Notes: generated by a model from the sequence alone, not told the origin. 64,000 nt of DNA from Bradyrhizobium sp. AZCC 2262 (GCF_036924535.1 NZ_JAZHRT010000001.1:2108001-2172000), one strand, 5' to 3'; shown: positions 35,979 to 45,669, counted from the stretch's first letter. Numbers and translations are program-made.

Positions 35979-38354
35979 TCATGGAGCGCGCGCGACACAT
36001 GAAGGCTCAGCAAACACATTATCCCGCCACGAAGCCGAGATATGCGGCAGTTCGAGAGAGGGCTTGTTCCCCAAAAGCAGCGCCAGGACATGCGGTGGTG
36101 TCAGCGGTAGTTCCTGGACGGGTCGACCCGTGGCATTGGACACGGCGCAAGCAATCGCCGCCGCGACGTTGAGAATGGGAACTTCGCCGGCGCCCTTGGT
36201 GCCCAAAGGTCCGATCGACGGCGCGCCTTCATAGAGGCTGATTTCCACGGGCACGACGTCCTGCGCCAGCGGCGTTCGGTAGGTCTCGAAGCCTGTTTGG
36301 TCTATTCGGCCCTTCGCGCCTATCGAAATCTCCTCATGCAGGGCGTATCCTAATCCCTGCACGACACCGCCCTGTATCTGGCCATAGATGGCGCGGGGGT
36401 TCAACGCTCGGCCGACATCCTGGACGACGGCGTAACTCAGCACTTCGACGTGACCCGTCTCGGGATCCACCGCGACTTCGCATTCGTGAACGGCGAACAC
36501 GGGAATATCTATCGCGTCGATGAAATGGCCGGTAGCGCAACCGGGCATCGCCACGACGCCCGGTCCGGTGAATGATCCGCTGCCCGATATCGGGCCAACC
36601 ACACGTTGCGCGCGTTCGGCGACCTCAACGATCGTCGCGCCCGATCCCTTGATGCCGATGATTTCAACGCGGCCGTCCGCGAGGACAAGATCGCCGGGCG
36701 CCACCTCCAGCATCTCCGAGGCGACCTCCAAGAGCTTCCGGCGCACTTCCACGCATGCGGCCATGCTCGCGGCGCCGAGCGACACGGTGGTTCGTCCGCC
36801 GCCGACGCCGACATCATAGCCCCCGGCATCGGTGTCGGCCGCACGCACGATGACGTCTTCGGGACGTAGCCCAAGTGCGTTGGAGACGATTTGAGGCAGC
36901 GCCTGCATCATTGAGCCGGATCCGATCTCAACGCCCGACGTGACCAGCGTTGCGCTGCCATCGGCGTTGAGATTGATAGTCGCTGCGGAAGGTCCGACGA
37001 AGACGAACCAAGTCCCGACCGTCGTCGCGCGGCCATAGAGCCGCGGCCCCGCCATCGGTCTTTTCGACGGCTTCGCGGTGCGCAATTCGGCCATGCGATC
37101 GAGCATCGGGCCGAGAACGTCGCTTTCAAATACCTGGCCGGTCGAACCCAAATCCCCGTCGCCGAGAACGGCGTGTCGTCGAAACGCCAACGGATCGATG
37201 CCGATCGCCGCGCAGATTTCGTCGGTATGCCGCTCAAGGGCGAAGGTGTTGTAAACGCCGTTGCAGGCGCGAAACGCGCCATTGGGCGCCGTATTGGTAT
37301 AGATTGCGCGGCTGGCAAGCCGCACTGCCCCGAGCCGATAATTGCCGCCCAAAGTATGCGCCGTCATCGTCGTCAGGAATATCTGTTCGCCGCCATAGGC
37401 GCCGCAATCCATCAGCACTACGGCTTCCCGGCCGACGATCTCGCCTTCTTTGGTGACGGCGGACCGGATCCGGATCTCGGCGTTTTCCCGACACAGGCAG
37501 GTGAGCATCTCCTCCTGCCGGGAATTCACAAGCCGAACCGGTCTTTCCGCCGCCCGCGCCAGCAGCGCCGCGAAGGGTTCGAGTGCGCAATCGAATTTCA
37601 ATCCAAATCCGCCGCCGACCGCCGGAACGGTGACCCGGATCTGGGAGGGCGGCACATTCAACAGCCGCGCCGTCGCGTTGCGGACCGACCAGGGCACCTG
37701 AGTCGACGTTTCGATATGGAACCGGCCATCCTCGTAGGAGGCGATCACCGCGCGCGGCTCAAAGGACACGTGGTTTTGCCGCCCGACCCGATACACGCTT
37801 TCGACGATCGCGACGTCGCTGCGCGCAAACGCGGCGTCGACGTCGCCGCGGACGACCGTCGCCTCCCAGGCTACATTGCCGGCGCGCGCGCCGCCTTCCA
37901 GAAGGACTTCGTAACTGCGCCAGTCGGGATGCACCAGCGGCGCGTCCGGCGCCAGCGCGTCGGCCATCGATATGACCGCTGGCAAAGGCTCGAGTTCCAC
38001 GACAATTGCCGCCGCCGCGGCCCGGGCCTGCGCCAAAGTCTCTGCGGCCACCGCCGCGATCGGCTCGCCGTCGTAGCGGATGCGGCCGGTCGCGAACAGC
38101 GGATGGTCCGCAATGCCGATGCCATGGCGCCCGGGCGCATCGACGGCGCTGACGATCGCACGAACGCCCGGCATCTTCCGGGCTTCGGAAGCGTCGATGC
38201 GCACGATCCTGGCGGATGGCGTATTGGCGCGCAGCAGCGTAGCGTGGAGCATCCCTGGACGTCCGCGGTCGACGGTGTAACGCGTGTGGCCCCTGAGTTT
38301 GTCACGGGCGTCGCGTCTGGGAAAATTCTTCACGGCGGTGGACGGTTCCGGCAT
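35979..38354 (-). CDS. Molybdenum hydroxylase large subunit (xanthine dehydrogenase family, MoCo-binding)
   Basis: A 791-residue cytoplasmic catalytic subunit. The ATG at 38354, four bases after the stop of the iron-sulfur gene, is preferred to the frame opening at 38444, which would overlap that gene. It contains the cofactor-binding GGGFGLK block, the APNGAFRACNG loop (usually APxxGAxRxP in relatives), and near the C-terminus GTKGAGEVP with the catalytic glutamate. Known: with FAD and [2Fe-2S] subunits it hydroxylates N-heterocycles, purines, CO or aldehydes using water. It is the last gene of the long minus-strand operon that begins with the ABC importer. Substrate not deducible. Confidence 0.92.
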   Translation of the reverse strand: MPEPSTAVKNFPRRDARDKLRGHTRYTVDRGRPGMLHATLLRANTPSARIVRIDASEARKMPGVRAIVSAVDAPGRHGIGIADHPLFATGRIRYDGEPIAAVAAETLAQARAAAAAIVVELEPLPAVISMADALAPDAPLVHPDWRSYEVLLEGGARAGNVAWEATVVRGDVDAAFARSDVAIVESVYRVGRQNHVSFEPRAVIASYEDGRFHIETSTQVPWSVRNATARLLNVPPSQIRVTVPAVGGGFGLKFDCALEPFAALLARAAERPVRLVNSRQEEMLTCLCRENAEIRIRSAVTKEGEIVGREAVVLMDCGAYGGEQIFLTTMTAHTLGGNYRLGAVRLASRAIYTNTAPNGAFRACNGVYNTFALERHTDEICAAIGIDPLAFRRHAVLGDGDLGSTGQVFESDVLGPMLDRMAELRTAKPSKRPMAGPRLYGRATTVGTWFVFVGPSAATINLNADGSATLVTSGVEIGSGSMMQALPQIVSNALGLRPEDVIVRAADTDAGGYDVGVGGGRTTVSLGAASMAACVEVRRKLLEVASEMLEVAPGDLVLADGRVEIIGIKGSGATIVEVAERAQRVVGPISGSGSFTGPGVVAMPGCATGHFIDAIDIPVFAVHECEVAVDPETGHVEVLSYAVVQDVGRALNPRAIYGQIQGGVVQGLGYALHEEISIGAKGRIDQTGFETYRTPLAQDVVPVEISLYEGAPSIGPLGTKGAGEVPILNVAAAIACAVSNATGRPVQELPLTPPHVLALLLGNKPSLELPHISASWRDNVFAEPSCVARAP

Positions 38355-38358
38355 CGGT

Positions 38359-38829
38359 TTATCCTTCGACGACGGTGGCTTGCGCCGCCGCCAGCGCGGC
38401 GTCGACGATGCGTTCATAGCCGGTGCAGCGGCAGACATTTCCAACCAGCGCCTCCTTGATGTCCTCGCGACTCGGATTTCTGGCTCGCGCCAAGAAGCCG
38501 GTCAGCGTCATCAGCATGCCGGGAAAGCACATGCCGCATTGCACGGCGTCGTATTCCTCCATCACGCGCTGCAACGGCGACAAGACGCCATCGCGCGCCA
38601 GGGATTCGACCGTCGTGATTTTGCAACCCGCCGCCAGCCCCACCGGCACGAGGCACGATACGGCAGGCTGTCCGTCAAGCAGGACGGTGCAGGCCCCGCA
38701 AAAGCCTTCGCGGCACACGACTTTTGCTCCGGTAAGAAAGAATTCATCGCGCAGGACGTCGACGAGCGGCGTCAACGGATCGCTGAGCGAGAATCGATCT
38801 TCGCCATTGATCTCGAGCGACAAACGCAT
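38359..38829 (-). CDS. Molybdenum hydroxylase [2Fe-2S] subunit
   Basis: A 156-residue two-cluster iron-sulfur protein. Plant-ferredoxin-type ligands are C39, C44, C47 and C59 (CREGFCGAC); the second helical cluster uses C98, C101, C133 and C135 (CGMC, CRC). ATG 38829 is chosen over the earlier frame opening at 38874 because AAGGAAAGG lies upstream of it and the resulting N-terminus matches the family. It passes electrons from the molybdenum site to FAD. A pxpA gene is inserted between it and the FAD subunit gene. Confidence 0.93.
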   Translation of the reverse strand: MRLSLEINGEDRFSLSDPLTPLVDVLRDEFFLTGAKVVCREGFCGACTVLLDGQPAVSCLVPVGLAAGCKITTVESLARDGVLSPLQRVMEEYDAVQCGMCFPGMLMTLTGFLARARNPSREDIKEALVGNVCRCTGYERIVDAALAAAQATVVEG

Positions 38830-38870
38830 TGGCGCAATATCCCTTTCCTTGGGTTCGTCGGCCGGGAGGA

Positions 38871-39635
38871 TCACTTCCGGGTAGGGGCGGCGGGAACCTG
38901 GTCGGTCGCGATGAGCTGGCGCGCCAGCGCCTGGTGGACGGCTTTTGCGACCTCGACGGCGTTCGGCGTGTCGCTGTGTACGCAGATCGATTGGGCGACG
39001 ACCGCAACGTCCTTGCCATTGATCGAACGCGTCAATCCTTCGTCCACCGCCCGCTTCACTTTCGCGGCGACTTCAGCGGCAGAGACCGCGCGGTGCTGCT
39101 TGGCGATGATCTGGCGACCATCATCGTCATAGTCTAGGTCCGCATAAAATTCGCACGAGAACGCGATTCCGCGCCGAGTGAACACCTCCGACATCGCGCA
39201 GTCGGAATAGGCGATCACCGGCAGTCCGGTGGCGAGCGCGGCGTCGGCGATGCCTTCCGCGATGGCTTCGTCGCGCTGGGCCATGCCGAACAGTGCGCCA
39301 TGCGGTTTGATATGAGCGAGGGTGATGCCCTCCGCCGCGGCAAAAGCCTGCAGCGCGCCGGTTTGATAGAGCACGAGTGCCGACACTTCATCGCGGCTCA
39401 GCTTCATTTCGCGGCGGCCGAACCCTTCGCGATCCGGCAGGCCGGGGTGAGCGCCGATAGCGACGCCGTGGCGCTTGGCCGCACGAACGGTCTCGCGCAT
39501 AACCACCGCGTCCGAGGCATGAAAGCCACAGGCGACGTTGGCGTGAGTGATGAACGGCATACAGGCCTCATCATCGCCGAAGCTGTAGATGCCGAACGCT
39601 TCGCCCATATCGCAGTTGATCGTGACCTTGACCAT
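38871..39635 (-). CDS. pxpA: 5-oxoprolinase subunit A (LamB/YcsF family), first copy
   Basis: A 254-residue protein with the family landmarks INCDMGEAFGIYSFGDDEAC (about residues 6-25), HANVACGFHASD and HIKPHGALF. Known: PxpA with PxpB and PxpC forms the bacterial ATP-dependent 5-oxoprolinase. It stands, unusually, inside the molybdenum hydroxylase operon between the FAD gene (31 bp upstream) and the iron-sulfur gene (41 bp downstream). A second pxpA at 50147-50896 goes with pxpBC. The two copies are similar but not identical, so they may act on different ring compounds or one may serve the product of the hydroxylase. Confidence 0.93.
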   Translation of the reverse strand: MVKVTINCDMGEAFGIYSFGDDEACMPFITHANVACGFHASDAVVMRETVRAAKRHGVAIGAHPGLPDREGFGRREMKLSRDEVSALVLYQTGALQAFAAAEGITLAHIKPHGALFGMAQRDEAIAEGIADAALATGLPVIAYSDCAMSEVFTRRGIAFSCEFYADLDYDDDGRQIIAKQHRAVSAAEVAAKVKRAVDEGLTRSINGKDVAVVAQSICVHSDTPNAVEVAKAVHQALARQLIATDQVPAAPTRK

Positions 39636-39665
39636 CGCATCCGTCCTGTTCGCCGCATCGAGGCG

Positions 39666-40538
39666 TCAATGTTGCTCCCGGATTGCATCGACGGCCCGGC
39701 GCACGAGATTGGGAAGCACTTTCACGCGATACCAGCCGGGAGCCTCGACGGCATCGCGGCCTTGAAAATCTTCGCTATAGCTCTCGGCCTGGCCGGCGGC
39801 CCATCCAGAATCGAGGGGGCGGCCAATCAAATCGGCTTCGAGCCGCCTCCATCGGCGGGCGGCGGGCTCAACTGAACCCACCGCCACCCTGGCGCTGGCG
39901 ACAAGACCTTCCCGGCCCAATGCCGCAGCGATACTGACAATGGCCACGGGATAATCACCGGCCTTGCGCAAAGGCAGCCGCAAGTGAGCCGAGCGACGGC
40001 CGGCGCGCCGCGGAACCAGCACGCGACGGACGATGCGCTCAGGGCCGAGGTTGGTTCGAAGCTCGAGAAAGCGCGCCATCGACACCCGTTCGGCGCCGTT
40101 CTGTGCTGCAAGCTCGATCTCGGCCTCCAGGCATATCAGGGCAGGGATGAGATCGGCTGCTGCGAAACCAGAGGCGCAAAGATTTCCCCCCACCGTGGCG
40201 ACGCCGCGGATCGCCGGATTCGCCGATCGCGCGGCGGCTTGCGCCAGCGCCCGGCAATCGGGCAAGGCCGCAAGGCAAAGCGCCAGTTCGGCGTGCGTGA
40301 CGCAAGATCCGATACTGATCTCGGAATCGAGAATGTCGACGTGGCGCAATTCCTCGATCTTCGAAATCGCGACATAGGACCGGTCCTGGGACCAATCTTG
40401 CCGTTCCTCCCTGAGAGGCGCCCGCATGATCCAGGTTGCTCCAGCGAGCGGAGCGCCCGAATGCCCGCGGTCGGCGAGCGCCGCCAGGGCATCGCTCAGC
40501 GACGTTGCGACGTGGAGGCGCTCATCCGCGGCGGGCAT
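39666..40538 (-). CDS. Molybdenum hydroxylase FAD-binding subunit
   Basis: A 290-residue FAD protein of the CoxM/XdhB type. FAD-contact blocks are LAGATWIM (~31-38), IGSCVTHAEL (~76-85) and NPAIRGVATVGGNLCASGFA (~107-126); the TVGGNLC segment binds FAD. It ends with the CO-dehydrogenase-flavoprotein C-terminal domain. It forms a heterotrimer with the MoCo and iron-sulfur subunits encoded downstream and passes electrons to NAD or another acceptor. It follows the ABC permease genes, with a 46-residue open frame between. Confidence 0.9.
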   Translation of the reverse strand: MPAADERLHVATSLSDALAALADRGHSGAPLAGATWIMRAPLREERQDWSQDRSYVAISKIEELRHVDILDSEISIGSCVTHAELALCLAALPDCRALAQAAARSANPAIRGVATVGGNLCASGFAAADLIPALICLEAEIELAAQNGAERVSMARFLELRTNLGPERIVRRVLVPRRAGRRSAHLRLPLRKAGDYPVAIVSIAAALGREGLVASARVAVGSVEPAARRWRRLEADLIGRPLDSGWAAGQAESYSEDFQGRDAVEAPGWYRVKVLPNLVRRAVDAIREQH

Positions 40539-40662
40539 GAGGCGAAATCCCCGGTTCGGCGTCTCGTCGAATATCGCCGCGCGGCGGCGCGTACGGGTTG
40601 AACGTTGAAGCCAGAACGCCGCCGGCGACGGAGGGCTCTTGAGATGTGCGGTCCTTCACCAT
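40522..40662 (-). CDS. Small hypothetical protein, 46 residues
   Basis: An open frame starting at ATG 40662 behind GTGAGGAT, the best ribosome-binding site in the gap between the second permease and the FAD-subunit gene. It ends 17 bases inside the FAD gene. It is Arg/Pro-rich with no signal or membrane segment, and no family is recognised. It could be a leader peptide coupling translation to the FAD gene, or the worn start of a lost gene. Confidence 0.3.
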   Translation of the reverse strand: MVKDRTSQEPSVAGGVLASTFNPYAPPRGDIRRDAEPGISPHARRG

Positions 40663-40672
40663 CGTCGTATCC

Positions 40673-41680
40673 TCACGCCCGCGTTGAGCGAATGCGATCG
40701 AGAAAGATCGCTGCGATGATGACGACGCCAAGAAGAATTTGCTGGATATAGCCGTCGATCCGCAGCAAGTTCATCGCGTTCGACATCATGGTGATGAACA
40801 GCGAACCCAGAATGACCGGGATGACGCCGCCGACGCCGCCTTGCAGGCTCACCCCGCCGATCACCGCCGCCGCGATGCTCTCCAGCATCAAGCTGCCGCC
40901 GAGGTTGGGCTCGCCGGAACCCGTGCGCGCTGTCAGCATGAGCGCGCCGAAAGCCGCGAGCAGGGCGCCGAGAATGTAGGCGAGCAGCAGATATCGCCGG
41001 CTCGGAAGGCCGGCCAGGCGCGCCGCGCGCGGATTATTGCCGATCAAATAGAGGGCTCTGCCGAACACGGTGTGATCGAGAAGGAAATGCAGCAGTACGC
41101 AAACCGCCACCGCCAGCATGACCGGGACGGGAACGCCGGGGATGAGCGTGCCGTTGTAGAGCAGCAAACTGAAAGGGTCGGGGACGTCGAACACCGGCCG
41201 GCCGCCCGAAATCGTCGTGGCGAGGCCAAGACAGATGTTGAGGCTGCCCAAGGTCACCACGAAGGGATTGATGCCGAGCCAGGATATGAATCCGCCGTTG
41301 AACAGCCCGACGAGACAGCCGAACCCGAGTCCGGTAGCAAGTCCGGCCGCCACGACGATCCAGGGCGCGGCGTTCCCAGCGTCGAGGCCGGTCATGACCA
41401 GCGCGCTCGCGACACTGATCGCCGAGACGCTGGCGCCGAGCGACAGATCGAAACCGCGGGTCAGGATCACCACCATCTGTGCCGAGGCAAACAGCACCAG
41501 ATAACTCGACTGAATGAGGATGTTGCGCAAATTGCCGACCGACAGGACGCGGGGCTCGATGAAATAGACGCCAAGCTCCATCGCCACGATCAGGATAGGC
41601 AGCAGAAGCGCCAGCAGGCTTCGCCACAGACTCCCCGCTGCCGTTTCTCGCGCGCGCGGCGCGACGTCGACCTCAGACAC
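40673..41680 (-). CDS. Ribose-type ABC transporter permease, second of two (RbsC-like)
   Basis: A 335-residue inner-membrane permease of the BPD_transp_2 family (ILTRGFDLSLGASVSAISVA). The GTG at 41680 overlaps the first permease's stop by eight bases and gives the normal length; the frame open to 41815 would overlap that gene by 140 bases. Together with the first permease it likely forms a heterodimeric channel served by the ATPase at 42695-44287. Confidence 0.9.
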   Translation of the reverse strand: MSEVDVAPRARETAAGSLWRSLLALLLPILIVAMELGVYFIEPRVLSVGNLRNILIQSSYLVLFASAQMVVILTRGFDLSLGASVSAISVASALVMTGLDAGNAAPWIVVAAGLATGLGFGCLVGLFNGGFISWLGINPFVVTLGSLNICLGLATTISGGRPVFDVPDPFSLLLYNGTLIPGVPVPVMLAVAVCVLLHFLLDHTVFGRALYLIGNNPRAARLAGLPSRRYLLLAYILGALLAAFGALMLTARTGSGEPNLGGSLMLESIAAAVIGGVSLQGGVGGVIPVILGSLFITMMSNAMNLLRIDGYIQQILLGVVIIAAIFLDRIRSTRA

Positions 41681-42698
41681 GCCTGGTACTCCGCGTTGAA
41701 AGCTCGTCGAGCGCAACCGCGAGGACGACGATGACGCCAAGAAAGATCGTCTGAATACGCGGGTCGATCGTGAGCAAGTCCATCGCATTGGTGAGAATGA
41801 GCAGGAACAGGGCACCGAGAGCGACCATCTCGACCTTGCCCACGCCGCCTTTCAGGCTCACCCCGGCGATCACCGCTGCCGCAATGCTTTCGAGCGTGAG
41901 CTGCGAATTGATCGCCGCCTGGCCCGAACCAATCTGTGCGGTCAGCGCAAGACCGCTGATCGACGCGAAAACCGAGCAAAGTGCATAGGTCGCCACCAGA
42001 TAGAATCGCGTCGGAACGCCCGAGACGATGGCGGCCTGCAGATTGCCGCCTATCGCGACGATGTAGCGGCCCATGCGGGTGAAATTCTGCAAGACGAAGA
42101 CGATGGCGACGATGGCGATCGCGAGATAAACCGCGCTTGGCAGCTTGAACCAGAGCCCGCGCCCGAAGCCGTCGACATAGCCGACCGGCATGCCGTAGAC
42201 CGGGATGCCGTTGGTCAGCAGCAAAGCCGAGCCGGTTGCGATCGAGGCGGTGCCGAGGCTCACCATGAAAGGCGAAACGCTCAGGAAAGCCACGCAAAGG
42301 CCATTGACCAGGCCGACGAGAAAACCACAACCAAGCCCTGCGAGCACGCCGATGAGGATGATCAGGGCCGGCTGATCGGTCATCTGTCCCTTGAGGCTAG
42401 CCATGACCAGCGCGCTCGACACGCTGGTCAAAGCCACGACCGCGCCGACCGACAGGTCGAAGCCGCCCACCATGAGAACCAGCATCTGGCCGACGGCAAG
42501 GATCACCAGATAGGACGAACTGCGCAGAACATTCAGAACATTCGGCAAGACGAGGAAATGCGGCACGAAGATCGCAAATAGCACGATGAGCCCCACCAGC
42601 ATGATCGGCAGGAAGCCGATTGCGGCGTAGAGACGATAGAACTTGTCGAGCGCGACATTCGGCGCCGCGCCGCCGTGGTCCGTGCTTTTCACCATCAT
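41673..42698 (-). CDS. Ribose-type ABC transporter permease, first of two (RbsC-like)
   Basis: A 341-residue polytopic protein with the family block LMVGGFDLSVGAVVALTSVS. The ATG overlaps the ATPase stop by four bases (ATGA). It is homologous to the second permease downstream. These permeases import sugars or, in a number of soil bacteria, other small polar compounds such as purine derivatives and autoinducer-2. Confidence 0.92.
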   Translation of the reverse strand: MMVKSTDHGGAAPNVALDKFYRLYAAIGFLPIMLVGLIVLFAIFVPHFLVLPNVLNVLRSSSYLVILAVGQMLVLMVGGFDLSVGAVVALTSVSSALVMASLKGQMTDQPALIILIGVLAGLGCGFLVGLVNGLCVAFLSVSPFMVSLGTASIATGSALLLTNGIPVYGMPVGYVDGFGRGLWFKLPSAVYLAIAIVAIVFVLQNFTRMGRYIVAIGGNLQAAIVSGVPTRFYLVATYALCSVFASISGLALTAQIGSGQAAINSQLTLESIAAAVIAGVSLKGGVGKVEMVALGALFLLILTNAMDLLTIDPRIQTIFLGVIVVLAVALDELSTRSTRRV

Positions 42699-44287
42699 GT
42701 TGTCATCGCGCGGTTCGCAGGCGCCGGCCCGTCTTCAAGCCGCTTTTCCCGGAAAAAATGCGAAAAAATTTCACTCTCGTTGATATCAGCCCCTGAAAGT
42801 TCGGCCACCATCTGCGAGCGGTGCATGACGTACAGCCGATTCGACAGGTTCATCACCTCGGGCAGTTCGGAGGATACCAGGACGACGGCCGCGCCCTCCG
42901 CCACCAATGATTTCATCAATTCATAGACCTCGATTTTGGCGCCGACGTCGATGCCGACCGTCGGCTCGTCGAACAGGAAGACCGAAATGTCTCGGGTCAT
43001 GCCGCGGGCGAGCAATACCTTTTGGCGGTTTCCGCCGGACAGTTTGGCGACCGTCCGTTCGATCTGGGGCGGGCGCAGCTTCAGCTTGTCGACGATGCCC
43101 TGAATGGCGCGCCGCTCGCTCGCGCGCCGCAGGATGCTCGCCTTCGAGAATGTCGGCAGGTCGAGCGCCGCCATCGAGGCGTTCTCGCGGACGGGCCTTC
43201 CGAGCGCCAGTCCCTCGGCGACGCGGTCTGATGGAAAGTAGCAGACCCCGCGCCGCAGCATGTCGATGGGAGTGGCGCGCGCCGCCATCTCCTCGCCCCT
43301 TACGCGGATGGTGCCCGAGGCGACCGCCTCGATTCCGTAGACGGCGCGCACGATCTCCGATTTGCCGCAGCCGACGAGGCCGGCAATCCCGGTGATCTCG
43401 CCGGCACGCGCATAAAAGCTGACGCTCGTTGCCGAAAGATCGGCAAGCGTGACGTCGTCGACCTCGAGGAGTTTTTCGGCCGGCCGATGATCGATAGAAG
43501 GGAACAGCACGCCGACCTTGCGCCCGGTCATCAGTTCGACGAGTTCGCTTTCGGAGACGTCGCCCGACTTGACGGTAGTGATTTTGCGCCCATCACGGAG
43601 CACGGTGATGAGGTCGCCGATCTTCTGGAATTCCTGGATGCGGTGCGACACATAGATGATGCCGACGCCGGCGCTCTTCAGCCGGCCGACCAGCGCGAAC
43701 AGGTTCTGGGTCTCGGCCTCGGTGAGAGAGGCGGTGGGTTCGTCAAGAATAAGCAGACGCACCTCGGTGAGGAACGCCTTGGCGATCTCGACCATCTGCT
43801 GGTGGGCGCGCGACAACTCGCCGACCTTTTGGTCGGGCACGATGTCGAAGCCGAGCTCGCGGATCACCGAGCGCGCCTTGGCACGCATTGCCGCGTGATT
43901 GAGGAAGCCACCGGCGCCGAGCTCCCGGCCAAGGAAAAGATTCTCTTCAACCGTCAGCTCCGGCACCAGGCTGAATTCCTGGAACACCGGACTGATCCCC
44001 ATCATCCGCGCCGCATGAGGCTTGAGGCGAACGAGGCTGCGGCCGCGGAACTTGAACTCGCCGGCGTCGGCAGCGAAGGCGCCGGCGATGATGTTGATCA
44101 AGGTCGATTTGCCGGCGCCGTTCTCGCCGAACAGCACGTGCACCTCGCCCGCCCGCAGATCGAAATCGATGTCGTCCAGCGCCAACACGCCGGGGAAGCG
44201 CTTGGAGATTCCAGTCATTTCGAGGAGAAGATCCCCGCCGACCGCCTGTGCGGCCGGCGGGGTCTCAGTCAGGCTAATCTCCATCAT
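42695..44287 (-). CDS. Ribose-type ABC transporter ATPase with two nucleotide-binding domains (RbsA-like)
   Basis: A 530-residue fused ATPase. The first domain has Walker A GENGAGKST, signature LSRAHQQMVEIAKA and Walker B LLILDEPTASL. The second has the degenerate P-loop GLVGCGKSE usual for RbsA/MglA, then KLSGGNRQKVLLARGM and FLFDEPTVGID. It energises the two permeases encoded downstream. It lies 34 bp after the binding-protein gene. Confidence 0.94.
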   Translation of the reverse strand: MMEISLTETPPAAQAVGGDLLLEMTGISKRFPGVLALDDIDFDLRAGEVHVLFGENGAGKSTLINIIAGAFAADAGEFKFRGRSLVRLKPHAARMMGISPVFQEFSLVPELTVEENLFLGRELGAGGFLNHAAMRAKARSVIRELGFDIVPDQKVGELSRAHQQMVEIAKAFLTEVRLLILDEPTASLTEAETQNLFALVGRLKSAGVGIIYVSHRIQEFQKIGDLITVLRDGRKITTVKSGDVSESELVELMTGRKVGVLFPSIDHRPAEKLLEVDDVTLADLSATSVSFYARAGEITGIAGLVGCGKSEIVRAVYGIEAVASGTIRVRGEEMAARATPIDMLRRGVCYFPSDRVAEGLALGRPVRENASMAALDLPTFSKASILRRASERRAIQGIVDKLKLRPPQIERTVAKLSGGNRQKVLLARGMTRDISVFLFDEPTVGIDVGAKIEVYELMKSLVAEGAAVVLVSSELPEVMNLSNRLYVMHRSQMVAELSGADINESEIFSHFFREKRLEDGPAPANRAMTT

Positions 44288-44321
44288 GCCGATCCCGTCG
44301 ATGTTGGTCTGAATCAGACGG

Positions 44322-45389
44322 TCACATCGCCGCCTTGACCGAGAATACCGCCTTGAAGTCCGACGGTGCGAGGACGAGGCCGAGATTGATCTTATCCATA
44401 TTGTCCTTGCTGATCATGTCCGGAATCGCTTTGGCGCTCTTCACATAGGGCTGTTTTTCGAGAACGCGCACGGCAGTGTCGATCGCGATGCGGCCCTGCA
44501 GAACCGGGTATTGGGTAGCGAAGCCCAAAATCTCGCCCTTCTTCAGGGAGTCGAGCATCGCCTGGTTCTCATAGGACGACATGATCAGCGCGTCCTTCCG
44601 TCCGGCCTGGGCCACAGCTCCGACCGCGGCTTCCGCCGCCGGCGCGCATCCCCAGATGACGTTCATGTCGGGATAGGCCTGTAGCGCGTTCTGGATCAGG
44701 CCGAGCTGCACCGCGACGCCTGAATCGCCGAACTTGTCGCCAAGCATGGTGACGTTGCTCTTGCCGTCGACCGCCTTTTTGAAGCCTTTGAGGAAGTCTT
44801 CGGCCCAGCCGGAGCCGGCAGGGCCCGGGAAGGTCGCGACCTTGGCGGGTTTGCTCTTGAGATAGTTCATCAGGTAGAGGCCGGTCTGCTCGCCCATGGT
44901 GTCGAAGTCGACCGTCATCTTCGAGGTGACATTCGATTTGGACACGGGATTGACGGTCGAGATGATCGCCTTGCCCGCCGCTACGCCTTCCTTGATCTTC
45001 TTGTCGAGTCCGGCCTCCGAAATCGGTCCGACGATGATCGCGTCGAAATTGCCGGCCATGCAATCGTCGAACTGTGACAACTGCTTTGGCAGGTTCTCAT
45101 AGCCGCCGGCCTCGTAGAGCGTCATGTTCACGCCCATCCGTCGTGCTTCTTCAACCACGCCATAGTCGGCGGCGACCCAGAAAGTATCCTTCATGTGCGG
45201 AAACAACACGCAGATGTTCCAGGGCTTGGCGGCTTTCTCGAGCGGCGAATATTCCGACTCTTTCGCCGATCCGGAATCGAGATTGTAGATTTTCGCCGGC
45301 CACCATTTGTCGGCGGCGTTGGCCGTTCCACTCAGGGCGAGGGCCGTCATCGCTACGGCCGTCGCGACTATCGGAGCTGCGTATCTCAT
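44322..45389 (-). CDS. TorT-like periplasmic binding protein of ribose-type ABC system
   Basis: A 355-residue exported protein with a signal peptide of about 25 residues (SGTANAAD), then WWPAKIYNLDSG, a hallmark shared with TorT, the periplasmic TMAO-sensing protein. The remainder has a type I periplasmic-binding fold (NICVLFPHMKDTFWVAADYG). TorT itself works with the TorS kinase; here the gene heads an RbsA-RbsC-RbsC operon, so it is more probably a transport receptor. No kinase gene is present. The divergent AraC-type gene is the likely regulator. Confidence 0.88.
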   Translation of the reverse strand: MRYAAPIVATAVAMTALALSGTANAADKWWPAKIYNLDSGSAKESEYSPLEKAAKPWNICVLFPHMKDTFWVAADYGVVEEARRMGVNMTLYEAGGYENLPKQLSQFDDCMAGNFDAIIVGPISEAGLDKKIKEGVAAGKAIISTVNPVSKSNVTSKMTVDFDTMGEQTGLYLMNYLKSKPAKVATFPGPAGSGWAEDFLKGFKKAVDGKSNVTMLGDKFGDSGVAVQLGLIQNALQAYPDMNVIWGCAPAAEAAVGAVAQAGRKDALIMSSYENQAMLDSLKKGEILGFATQYPVLQGRIAIDTAVRVLEKQPYVKSAKAIPDMISKDNMDKINLGLVLAPSDFKAVFSVKAAM

Positions 45390-45669
45390 CTGTGTCTCCT
45401 TGCTCTACGTTGTACCAACCTGGGCGCCGCCCACCCACACGCGACAGGTATAGAAGGTCGTGCGGCGACGGCCTTCACGTTCGTATGCCGAAATATTCGA
45501 ACTGCGGCGACCGCATGACGGACCGCGCTGGCGTCAGTAGAATCCGCTTGCACGTTAGAGCGAACTTGCGGCATGGTCTTTGCTTTGAGTGAACGCTAGT
45601 TTGATTTCTCGTGCACCTCGCAGACGAGACATCGCAAGACGGCGCGAGGCTCAAGGAGCCGGAAGCTCG
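45390..45669. promoter_or_regulatory. Divergent promoter region between ABC/hydroxylase operon and AraC gene
   Basis: A 280-bp gap between divergent starts. Both promoters must lie here. AAGGAG (45653-45658) before 45670 is the likely ribosome-binding site of the regulator, and AAGGAGACAC precedes the binding-protein start on the minus strand. A 12-nt near-palindrome CGAATATTTCGG occurs around 45489-45500. No operator was proven. Confidence 0.4.

Noticed and set aside
35822..36091. 89-codon minus-strand frame sharing its C-terminal GFSLI...RAHAA ending with a frame at 58117-58344
   Set aside because: The shared ending is just the translation of the 91-bp DNA repeat, and the rest of the frame overlaps the hydroxylase gene in a different frame.
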